Source: Ferruginibacter sp. (GTDB lineage Bacteria > Bacteroidota > Bacteroidia > Chitinophagales > Chitinophagaceae). Taken from it: a DNA stretch of 14,005 bases. The translations under genes were made by a program, and so were the position numbers. The notes below the pieces were generated by a model. The model worked only from the letters and a program-made list of their open reading frames with translations. It did not search any database and was not told the DNA's origin. The stretch spans positions 1 through 14,005 of the forward strand of contig JAURKN010000004.1 in assembly GCA_030831725.1 (NCBI GenBank), written 5' to 3'. Shown here piece by piece: positions 6,833 to 13,263 of this stretch; position 1 is the stretch's first letter, and every line of letters starts with the position of its first letter.

Positions 6833-6840
6833 CAAAAGTA
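6833..6840 (-). promoter_or_regulatory. -7 box of the aminotransferase promoter
   Basis: On the minus strand the sequence reads TACTTTTG, a perfect TAnnTTTG match. It sits 22 bases upstream of the ATG at 6810, so a short leader is expected, and it lies inside the longer reading frame starting at 6870, which argues for the shorter protein. I do not see a clear -33 element at the usual distance. Confidence 0.55.
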
Positions 6841-6976
6841 ATTCATCTGGAAAGAATCCTCTGCATTCACAACCCTGGAATTATCAGAAATGCCATGTAA
6901 AAACCCTGTTAGCTTCCTTTTTTAATTTATATCTTAAAATCTTCCAATTTATAGAAGAAATTCAACAAATCGGGCC

Positions 6977-6984
6977 TATATTTG
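6977..6984 (+). promoter_or_regulatory. -7 box of the adk promoter
   Basis: TATATTTG, a perfect TAnnTTTG match, 83 bases upstream of the adk ATG, giving a predicted leader of about 75 bases that contains an AT-rich dyad (6996-7012). The -33 region is not well conserved. The intergenic region 6811-7067 therefore holds two divergent promoters about 140 bases apart and nothing else that I can recognise. Confidence 0.5.
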
Positions 6985-6995
6985 CTCAAAAGGAT

Positions 6996-7012
6996 TAAAT
7001 TGACTCAATTTA
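6996..7012. repeat. 17-base dyad in the adk leader
   Basis: TAAATTGA at 6996-7003 and TCAATTTA at 7005-7012 are perfect inverted repeats around a single C. It begins 11 bases after the -7 box, at or just past the expected transcription start. A second interleaved inverted repeat, TGACT (7001-7005) with AGTCA (7012-7016), overlaps it. It could be an operator for a dimeric repressor; its AT-rich one-base loop makes an RNA hairpin unlikely. Confidence 0.5.
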
Positions 7013-7067
7013 GTCATTTTCATACTCTGGTTTTTTGTTGTCTAACATAGCATCTCTAAAACTTTTT

Positions 7068-7643
7068 ATGTTCAACCTGATACTTTTTGGACCTCCCGGA
7101 AGTGGGAAAGGAACGCAAAGCGAAAAGCTGATTCTGAAATACGGACTGAAACACCTCAGTACCGGTGATTTACTGCGATCTGAAATTGCTCAACAGACCC
7201 CATTGGGACTCGAGGCCAGAAGCTTTATGGACAGAGGTGAACTTGTACCAGACGAGGTGGTGATCGGAATGATCAGTTCGGCGATTGATAACAACAGCCA
7301 GTCGAAAGGATTTCTATTTGATGGTTTTCCCCGTACTCCGGCACAAGCCGAAGCATTGGATAAACTGCTTGAATTCAAAGGAGCTCCCGTTGCAGCAATG
7401 CTCTCTCTCGAAGTAGGCGAAGATGAACTGATTAAACGCTTGGTCAAGCGCGGCGAAACCAGCGGAAGAAGCGATGACACCAATGAAGAAATCATCCGTG
7501 CACGACTTGCGGAATACCACAAAAAAACAGCTGCTGTCGCAGATCATTACAAGGTCTTCAATAAAGTGGTCAATATCAAAGGAGAAGGTCATATTGATGA
7601 GATATTCAATAGTCTTTGCTCAGAAATTGACGCCAGAATGTAA
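7068..7643 (+). CDS. adk: Adenylate kinase
   Basis: Cytosolic nucleoside monophosphate kinase catalysing ATP + AMP to 2 ADP, 191 residues. The P-loop GPPGSGKGTQ is at residues 8-17, the AMP-binding STGDLLR at 31-37, and the family signature FDGFPRT at 84-90. The region after RLVKRG goes straight to SGRSDDTNEEIIRARL, so the LID is short and has no zinc-binding cysteines, the compact form usual in Bacteroidota. The frame opens at an upstream TTG (7035), but homology begins at ATG 7068 (MFNLILFGPPG), which is preferred. It is preceded by a good -7 box at 6977 and followed 14 bases later by the DUF1569 gene, so the two probably form one transcription unit. Confidence 0.97.
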   Translation: MFNLILFGPPGSGKGTQSEKLILKYGLKHLSTGDLLRSEIAQQTPLGLEARSFMDRGELVPDEVVIGMISSAIDNNSQSKGFLFDGFPRTPAQAEALDKLLEFKGAPVAAMLSLEVGEDELIKRLVKRGETSGRSDDTNEEIIRARLAEYHKKTAAVADHYKVFNKVVNIKGEGHIDEIFNSLCSEIDARM

Positions 7644-7657
7644 TCCACGACCATAAG

Positions 7658-8116
7658 ATGTCACAAATCGATTTCATTACAAATGCCCCGGGACTTTTTT
7701 CAACCCTAAGTCCTGACCAAAAACCCGTTTGGGGTAAAATGAACGCCCAACAGGTTGTTGAACACCTATCTGATTTTTTCAGACTATCAACCGGAGAAAT
7801 TGAATTTCCGCTTTCTGTCCCGGAAGAACATCTCCCCAAATTCCGAGAATTCCTTTTTAGCGAAAAAATGTTTCGTGAAAACACAAAAGCGCCGTCCAAT
7901 GTGATGCCGGAGGAGCCTGCAGAAATACGCAACAGCGATTTTGAATCTGCCATATCGGAACTCAAAAATGCTGTGTTGTCTTTTGAACATTACTTCATCG
8001 ATAACCCAGAGGCAACAACGCTTCATCCTGCCTTCGGTCCACTTGACCAACATGGCTGGCTGACTTTACATTACAAGCACACACATCACCACTTGCGTCA
8101 ATTCGGACTTTTGTAA
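7658..8116 (+). CDS. DUF1569/DinB-like family protein
   Basis: Protein of 152 residues resembling the DUF1569 branch of the DinB/YfiT four-helix-bundle superfamily. Seen features are WGKMNAQQVVEHLSDFF at about residues 25-41 with His 36, a central ENTKAP segment, then HPAFGPL and LHYKHTHHHLRQFGLL at the C terminus with His 138, His 141 and His 145. In DinB-fold proteins three such histidines form a metal site, so metal binding is likely. Members include metal-dependent thiol-conjugating enzymes, but no reaction can be assigned here. It starts 14 bases after adk and ends 120 bases before the paaZ start; the paaZ promoter lies in that gap, so it probably belongs with adk transcriptionally. Confidence 0.8.
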   Translation: MSQIDFITNAPGLFSTLSPDQKPVWGKMNAQQVVEHLSDFFRLSTGEIEFPLSVPEEHLPKFREFLFSEKMFRENTKAPSNVMPEEPAEIRNSDFESAISELKNAVLSFEHYFIDNPEATTLHPAFGPLDQHGWLTLHYKHTHHHLRQFGLL

Positions 8117-8214
8117 TCTTCTTTTTAGTTCCTTCGGATCATCAAACCGATTAATCAGAAAAATCGATCCCCTTTTTTACCCTTATTTTCTTTTTAAGTA
8201 CATCCGCTCAGGCA

Positions 8215-8222
8215 TACCTTTG
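8215..8222 (+). promoter_or_regulatory. -7 box of the paaZ promoter
   Basis: TACCTTTG is a perfect TAnnTTTG match. A T-rich tract at about 8187-8195 sits where the -33 element belongs. The box ends only 5 bases before the first in-frame ATG (8228) and 14 before the second (8237), so the transcript must be leaderless or nearly so. Confidence 0.6.
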
Positions 8223-8236
8223 CGAAAATGTATGTT

Positions 8237-10318
8237 ATGAACAAACTGGGAAATTTCATATGCGGAAAATGGATGGAAGGAGACGGAGAAGGTCAACTCT
8301 TAACAGATGCTGTCACCGGTGCGCCTATTGCAACGGCAAGTACGAAAGGGGTTGATTTCGAATCCGTTCTACATTATGCAAGAACAGTCGGAAATCCGGC
8401 TCTCCGAAAAATGACTTTTCAGGAAAGAGGTAGGATGCTAAGAGCGCTTGCACTTCATCTCATGGAAAAGAAAGAACTGTTCTATAACATCAGCTATAAA
8501 TCCGGAGCCACCCGAATCGACAGCTGGATAGACATAGAAGGCGGAATTGGAAATCTGTTTTCGAATGCTTCATTGAGAAGGAAATTACCTGATGAAACTT
8601 TTTCATTGGATGGAGATGCCATACCTCTTGGAAAGCAAAATACGTTTATGGGCCATCACATTCTGGTTCCCAAAGAAGGTGCAGCAATCCATATCAATGC
8701 CTATAATTTTCCGGTTTGGGGCATGCTCGAAAAAATTGCGGTGAATTTGCTCGCCGGTGTTCCTGCAGTTGTGAAACCGGCTACAGTAACCTCCTATCTT
8801 ACCGAAGCCGTTGTTCGAGAAATTATTGCTTCCAACATACTTCCAAAAGGTGCGCTGCAACTGATTTGTGGCAGTGCAGGAAATATGCTCGACTTTGTTG
8901 AATCACAGGATGTGGTCACATTCACCGGTTCTGCCCACACAGGCGCTGCCTTGAAAAGTCATCATAGAATCATCAGCGAAAGTGTTCCTTTCAACATGGA
9001 AGCCGATTCGTTGAATTGCATGATTTTGGGCGAAACGGTAGAACCCGGAGATGCTGAGTGGGATATCTTCATCAAAGAGGTGAAAAAAGAAATGACTGTG
9101 AAAGCTGGACAGAAATGTACCGCGGTGAGAAGAATCTTCGTGCCTGAAAATAAAATGGAAGCGGTTTGGAAAGCGCTTGTTGATACTTTGGAAAAAACCG
9201 TGATTGGAAATCCGTTGAATGAAAAAGTGCGTATGGGATCTCTTGCCGGAAATGAGCAGCGCAATGATGTAAGAAATCAGGTGCAGCGATTGCTCGCCAG
9301 CTCCGAAATCATTTTTGGTTCACTCGACAGTGTTCAGGTTATGGACGCCGATGCGAAAACAGGTGCCTTCATGAGCCCCATTTTACTGATGAACCAACAT
9401 CCATTCTCAAACACAGAACCTCACGAGATCGAGGCTTTCGGACCTGTAAGCACGCTCATGCCATACAAGTCGGCTGATGAAGCCATAGAACTGAGCAAAA
9501 AAGGAAAAGGAAGTCTTTGCTCATCCATCATCACCAACAACCCTGTTGAAGCACGAAACTACGTGCTGGGTGCGGCAAGTCATCATGGCAGAATCCTGAT
9601 TCTGAATGAGGCATGCGCCAAAGAAAGTACCGGCCACGGCTCACCGTTACCGTTATTGGTTCATGGTGGACCCGGCAGAGCGGGTGGCGGAGAAGAAATG
9701 GGCGGACTCCGTGGCATACGTCATTACCTGCAACGTACGGCCATTCAAGGCTCTCCCACCATGATCACCGCAGTAAGCAATGTGTATCAACAACATGCCA
9801 AAGGAAATATAGACGGGATTCATCCATTCAGAAAATATTTCGAAGAGTTGAATATCGGCGATCAGATCTTGACAGACAAAAGGGTCATCACCTCGGAAGA
9901 CATCACCAAATTCGCAGACCTGAGCGGAGACCATTTTTATGCCCATATGATCAACACCGATTTTAACGGCACGATGTTCGAAGAACAGGTGGCTCACGGC
10001 TATTTCATCATGAGTGCGGCTGCAGGACTTTTTGTGGACAGCTACGAAAAAAATCCGGTCCTGCTCAATTACGGTATTGATGAACTTCGCTTCACCAAAC
10101 CCATGTATGCAGGAGCTTCTCTGCAAATCCGTTTCACTTGCAAAGAAAAAACGGCACAGGAAACAAAGGAGGTAAATCCCGATGTACCTATGAGCAGAGG
10201 CGCAGACATTCCCAAAGGAATTGTGAAGTGGCTTGTTGAGATGTTAGATGAAACAAATGAACTCGTTGGCATAGCCACCATTTTAACCATGGTAGAAATG
10301 AAAAATAAAATCGCTTAA
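8237..10318 (+). CDS. paaZ: Bifunctional oxepin-CoA hydrolase / 3-oxo-5,6-dehydrosuberyl-CoA semialdehyde dehydrogenase PaaZ
   Basis: Ring-opening enzyme of the aerobic phenylacetyl-CoA pathway, cytosolic, 693 residues. The N-terminal aldehyde dehydrogenase domain (about 1-520) has the NAD-site FTGSAHTG at 229-236, the general base Glu 255 in FNMEADSLN, and the nucleophile Cys 294 in AGQKCTAVRR. The C-terminal MaoC/hotdog hydratase domain (about 530-690) has LSGDHFYAH with Asp 565 and His 570, equivalent to the hydrolase residues of E. coli PaaZ. Linker motifs KESTGHGSPLP and HGGPGRAGGGEE are also typical. The start at 8237 gives MNKLGNFICGKW, aligning with the E. coli N terminus MQQLASFLSGTW; an ATG at 8228 would add three residues. 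A promoter box ends 14 bases upstream. The next gene follows after 10 bases. All key residues are intact, so both activities are expected. Confidence 0.96.
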   Translation: MNKLGNFICGKWMEGDGEGQLLTDAVTGAPIATASTKGVDFESVLHYARTVGNPALRKMTFQERGRMLRALALHLMEKKELFYNISYKSGATRIDSWIDIEGGIGNLFSNASLRRKLPDETFSLDGDAIPLGKQNTFMGHHILVPKEGAAIHINAYNFPVWGMLEKIAVNLLAGVPAVVKPATVTSYLTEAVVREIIASNILPKGALQLICGSAGNMLDFVESQDVVTFTGSAHTGAALKSHHRIISESVPFNMEADSLNCMILGETVEPGDAEWDIFIKEVKKEMTVKAGQKCTAVRRIFVPENKMEAVWKALVDTLEKTVIGNPLNEKVRMGSLAGNEQRNDVRNQVQRLLASSEIIFGSLDSVQVMDADAKTGAFMSPILLMNQHPFSNTEPHEIEAFGPVSTLMPYKSADEAIELSKKGKGSLCSSIITNNPVEARNYVLGAASHHGRILILNEACAKESTGHGSPLPLLVHGGPGRAGGGEEMGGLRGIRHYLQRTAIQGSPTMITAVSNVYQQHAKGNIDGIHPFRKYFEELNIGDQILTDKRVITSEDITKFADLSGDHFYAHMINTDFNGTMFEEQVAHGYFIMSAAAGLFVDSYEKNPVLLNYGIDELRFTKPMYAGASLQIRFTCKEKTAQETKEVNPDVPMSRGADIPKGIVKWLVEMLDETNELVGIATILTMVEMKNKIA

Positions 10319-10328
10319 ACTTACAATT

Positions 10329-11090
10329 ATGCAACAGGAAGGTTACGTAAAAACAGAAAATAATAATCGGATTTGCACCATAACTTTTTTTCATCCGCAA
10401 AGCAACTCATTGCCTGGCGTCATCCTGAATCAATTGGCTGATGCCATTCGTGAGGCTGGAAAATCTGAGGAATCTCATGTTATTGTGTTGAAAAGCGGCG
10501 GAGAAAAAACCTTTTGTGCCGGCGCTTCTTTCGATGAATTGATCGCTATCAAAAGCAAAGCGGAAGGATTGAATTTTTTCAGTGGATTTGCCAAAGTGAT
10601 CAATGCCATCAGAACCTGTCCAAAATTCGTGATTGCCGCGATACAGGGAAAATGTGTGGGAGGTGGTGTTGGATTGGCTGCAGCAGCGGATTATTCGATT
10701 GCTACAAAATCGGCTGATGTGAAATTAAGTGAGCTTGCTGTTGGTATAGGACCATTCGTGGTTGGACCAGCGGTAGAGCGCAAAATAGGTACCTCTGCGT
10801 TCAGCGCATTGGCTATTGATGCCACCAGTTGGCGGAGTTCGGAGTGGGCTATGGAAAAAGGTCTTTTTGCAGAACTTCACCCTGATATGGAAACCATGCA
10901 TAAGGCAGTTGACAAACTGGCTGAAACGCTTTCCATGTCGAGTCCTGAAGCGATGAAAGAATTAAAAACAGTATGCTGGAAAGGCACGGATCATTGGGAT
11001 GATCTTTTGATGGAAAGAGCTGCCATCAGCGGTAGACTGATTCTCAGTACTTTTTCCGTCAATGCCATCAACGCATTCAAATCAAAATAA
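10329..11090 (+). CDS. Enoyl-CoA hydratase/isomerase family protein, LiuC-like active site
   Basis: Crotonase-fold acyl-CoA enzyme of 253 residues. The oxyanion-hole segments are FCAGASFDEL at residues 62-71 and CVGGGVGLAAAAD at 109-121; the second catalytic-glutamate position is LSELAVGIGPF with Glu 135. The first glutamate of classical enoyl-CoA hydratases (Glu 144 of the rat enzyme, in GGGCELA) is Gly 115 here, a pattern I associate with the methylglutaconyl-CoA hydratase/LiuC-like subgroup rather than PaaF or PaaG. It lies 10 bases downstream of paaZ, so it is very probably co-transcribed and may act on a phenylacetate breakdown intermediate, but this is context only. It ends 14 bases from the end of the opposing glycosyltransferase gene. 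Confidence 0.9.
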   Translation: MQQEGYVKTENNNRICTITFFHPQSNSLPGVILNQLADAIREAGKSEESHVIVLKSGGEKTFCAGASFDELIAIKSKAEGLNFFSGFAKVINAIRTCPKFVIAAIQGKCVGGGVGLAAAADYSIATKSADVKLSELAVGIGPFVVGPAVERKIGTSAFSALAIDATSWRSSEWAMEKGLFAELHPDMETMHKAVDKLAETLSMSSPEAMKELKTVCWKGTDHWDDLLMERAAISGRLILSTFSVNAINAFKSK

Positions 11091-11104
11091 TATCGGAATT
11101 GTTT

Positions 11105-12100
11105 TTATATGGAATAGGATTCCTTCACTTCCGATGAAGAAGGTACGAAAAGCTGGAGCAATCCCTTTTTGAATGGCTCCAAAAAGAATGCTGATATTTT
11201 TCTTTTCGACTGTGCCGTCATGATCGTATGTATCTGATTGGATGTTGATTGATAGTTTCCTGTCATGGCGTCGAACAAAGGCCAAATCGCAAAAAGGCAT
11301 TTTTTGGTTCTTTGTTTTTTCTGAAACATCAATGCCATCATGCAAAAGGCGAAAATAAATGCTACATAAGCCATCAATGCCAATGGAGTATACGTGTACT
11401 TTTCCTTCAAAACAGCAAATCGGTTTCTGACATAATAATACATCTTCCAGCCATCCTTGTATTCCCACTCTTTCTTCAATTCAATCCTGTCTGTAGGATG
11501 ATAATGTATGCTTCCTGTGATGGTTTTCGCCTGAATCTGAAACTTTCTGGTCAAACGATAGAAGTATGCAGAACCCTCGCCCCAATAAAATAATTTTGAT
11601 TCCGGCAATCCGGCTTTCATTATGATGTTGCTATGGATAAAGGCTCCGTTGAATGGATGACAAACTCCATCGATCACATCTGTCTTAACCTCATCCAAAC
11701 GCTGATAGTTCAACAATTTCCAGTTGAAAGATTGCTTGTCTTCTTTATCAACCAAAATGGAATTGTATAAAGTATCTCTAGAAACGGCATTATTCAAAAG
11801 CATTTCCAATGCATCCTCTTTGGGATATCCGTCATCATCCATGCACCAGATCCAGTTGTATCCTAAAGAATAAGCGCGTTCGATGCCGTTATGGAAACCG
11901 CCGGCAGAACCTTGGTTCTCCTGATATACATGTATGATATCGGTTTGTTTATCCAACCAAACTGAGGTATAATCGGAACTACCATTATTCACGACCAAAA
12001 TGGCATGAGGCTGAACCGTTTGGTTTCTCAATGCATGTATACAATTTTTTAATTGCTGATAGCGGTTGCACGAAACGACTACTGCGATAACTTTTTCCAT
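11105..12100 (-). CDS. Family 2 glycosyltransferase, rhamnosyl/galactofuranosyl-transferase type
   Basis: GT-A transferase of 331 residues. AVVVSCNRYQQL at the N terminus, VVNNGSSDYT at 36-45, NQGSAGGFHNGI at 62-73 and the metal-binding WCMDDDGYP at 85-93 place it with GlfT/rhamnosyltransferase-like GT2 enzymes. The later block FYWGEGSAYFYRL (171-183) aligns with the usual WGDDxEY acceptor/catalytic motif but lacks the two aspartates. A hydrophobic segment at about 238-259 could anchor it to the inner membrane, and LFDAMTGNY (275-283) matches the C-terminal signature of these enzymes. It is downstream of rmlA on the same strand with a 177-base gap, so it may transfer the deoxysugar made through RmlA/RmlB. 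The start ATG at 12100 gives MEKVIAVVVSCN, ending directly before the first strand. Confidence 0.9.
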   Translation of the reverse strand: MEKVIAVVVSCNRYQQLKNCIHALRNQTVQPHAILVVNNGSSDYTSVWLDKQTDIIHVYQENQGSAGGFHNGIERAYSLGYNWIWCMDDDGYPKEDALEMLLNNAVSRDTLYNSILVDKEDKQSFNWKLLNYQRLDEVKTDVIDGVCHPFNGAFIHSNIIMKAGLPESKLFYWGEGSAYFYRLTRKFQIQAKTITGSIHYHPTDRIELKKEWEYKDGWKMYYYVRNRFAVLKEKYTYTPLALMAYVAFIFAFCMMALMFQKKQRTKKCLFAIWPLFDAMTGNYQSTSNQIHTIMTAQSKRKISAFFLEPFKKGLLQLFVPSSSEVKESYSI

Positions 12101-12186
12101 AGGGGGTATTTTTTTGAGGATAGACCAATGGGTCTTGTCAAAAAAACGACTCCGTAGTTAACTTATTGTTTATCAACAGATAATGA

Positions 12187-12237
12187 GTACTAGTACGCTG
12201 AAAAACGAAGAAAAACGAGGATATTTACGAAGAAAAA
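12187..12237. repeat. Palindrome and direct repeats between rmlA and the GT2 gene
   Basis: The gap 12101-12277 holds a perfect 10-base palindrome, GTACTAGTAC at 12187-12196, and two copies of ACGAAGAAAAA at 12205-12215 and 12227-12237. A short inverted repeat AGACC/GGTCT with a four-base loop lies at 12122-12135, just ahead of the GT2 start. No TAnnTTTG box is seen on the minus strand here, so the GT2 gene may rely on read-through from rmlA. Function unknown. Confidence 0.4.
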
Positions 12238-12277
12238 ATACGGGAAAACTTCACTTTATTGTGTTTAGGATCAGTTG

Positions 12278-13141
12278 TTATATGCCTGCAATTTTTCTGA
12301 GGTATTCACCATAACCGCTTTTTTTCAATCCCTCTGCAAGTTCCAGCAACTGTTCTTTACTGATGAATCCCATGCGATAAGCGATTTCTTCAGGACATCC
12401 CACCTTCAGCCCTTGTCTTTTTTCTATGACGCGAACATATTCGCTTGCGTCATTCAGCGAATCGAAGGTTCCGGTGTCCAACCAGGCGAAACCGCGGTTG
12501 AGTGTAACCACTTTGAGTTTTTGTTGCTCCATGTAAACGCGGTTGACATCGGTAATTTCATATTCTCCCCTTGGGCTGGGCTTTATGTTTTTTGCGATGT
12601 TCACCACTTCATTGTTGTAGAAATACAAACCAGGTACCGCATAGTTGCTCTTGGGTTTCAGTGGTTTTTCTTCGATACTCAACGCGTTGAATGATTCATC
12701 AAACTCCACGACCCCATATCTTTCGGGGTCACTGACAGGATAAGCGAATATTAAGGCACCGGAAGGGTCTACGGCAGATTGCAGCATGCCGCTGAATCCG
12801 CTTCCATAAAAAATATTGTCACCCAAAACCAAGGCCACACTATCATCTCCGATAAAAGAGTCTCCGATCACGAATGCCTGTGCCAAACCATTGGGCTTTT
12901 CTTGTTTTTCATACACAATCTTACATCCCCACTGAGATCCGTCCCCCAAAAGACGCATGAACTGTGACTGGTCTTCGGGTGTGGTGATAACCAATATTTC
13001 CTTGATTCCGGCAAGCATCAAAGTACTCAGCGGATAATAGATCATCGGCTTGTCATAGATAGGCATCAATTGTTTACTGATTCCCATGGTGATGGGATAC
13101 AATCTGGTTCCTGATCCGCCTGCCAAAATAATGCCTTTCAT
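12278..13141 (-). CDS. rmlA: Glucose-1-phosphate thymidylyltransferase
   Basis: First enzyme of dTDP-L-rhamnose and related dTDP-deoxysugar synthesis: dTTP + glucose-1-phosphate to dTDP-glucose + pyrophosphate. The 287-residue length fits the short RmlA type. Visible motifs are the nucleotide-binding GGSGTRLYP at 8-16, SKQLMPIYDKPM at 22-33, EKPNGLAQAF at 81-90, the metal-binding Asp 108 in LGDNIFYG, SIEEKP at 155-160 and GEYEITDVN at 192-200, with WLDTGT at 220-225. The ATG at 13141 begins MKGIILAGG, as in homologues. It follows rmlB on the same strand after a 122-base gap with repeated sequence. The pair feeds surface polysaccharide synthesis. Confidence 0.97.
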   Translation of the reverse strand: MKGIILAGGSGTRLYPITMGISKQLMPIYDKPMIYYPLSTLMLAGIKEILVITTPEDQSQFMRLLGDGSQWGCKIVYEKQEKPNGLAQAFVIGDSFIGDDSVALVLGDNIFYGSGFSGMLQSAVDPSGALIFAYPVSDPERYGVVEFDESFNALSIEEKPLKPKSNYAVPGLYFYNNEVVNIAKNIKPSPRGEYEITDVNRVYMEQQKLKVVTLNRGFAWLDTGTFDSLNDASEYVRVIEKRQGLKVGCPEEIAYRMGFISKEQLLELAEGLKKSGYGEYLRKIAGI

Positions 13142-13201
13142 CTTGTTGTTTATTAATGCGTTTCTAAATAATAAATGTCAATCTCAAATCAATAATGATA
13201 C

Positions 13202-13254
13202 ATCACAAATCCTTAATCTCTACTATCACTTTATGAATACATTATCACAAATCC
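13202..13254. repeat. Direct repeat between rmlB and rmlA
   Basis: ATCACAAATCC occurs at 13202-13212 and again at 13244-13254, 42 bases apart (four helical turns), within the 122-base gap before rmlA. On the transcribed (minus) strand each copy reads GGATTTGTGAT. It may be a paired binding site or chance in AT-rich DNA. Confidence 0.4.
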
Positions 13255-13263
13255 AAATTATGC

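Noticed and set aside
8136..8178. GGATC...GATCC and CGATT...AATCG followed by TTTTTT as an intrinsic terminator after the DUF1569 gene
   Set aside because: The two stems compete for the same bases, are only five pairs each, AT-rich, and the T-run is six bases beyond the shorter stem. Possible but too weak to list.
9653..10126. Long open frame on the minus strand (about 157 codons) opposite paaZ
   Set aside because: It lies antisense to the strongly conserved hydratase half of PaaZ and has no recognisable protein features; it is a shadow of the real frame.
8237..11090. A complete phenylacetate degradation cluster
   Set aside because: Only paaZ and one hydratase are present; no paaABCDE, paaK, paaG or paaJ genes are visible, so only part of the pathway can be claimed.
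12136..12141. TTGACA on the minus strand as a sigma-70 -35 box for the GT2 gene
   Set aside because: No TATAAT-like box at 16-18 bases, and Bacteroidota promoters use TTTG/TAnnTTTG rather than this consensus.
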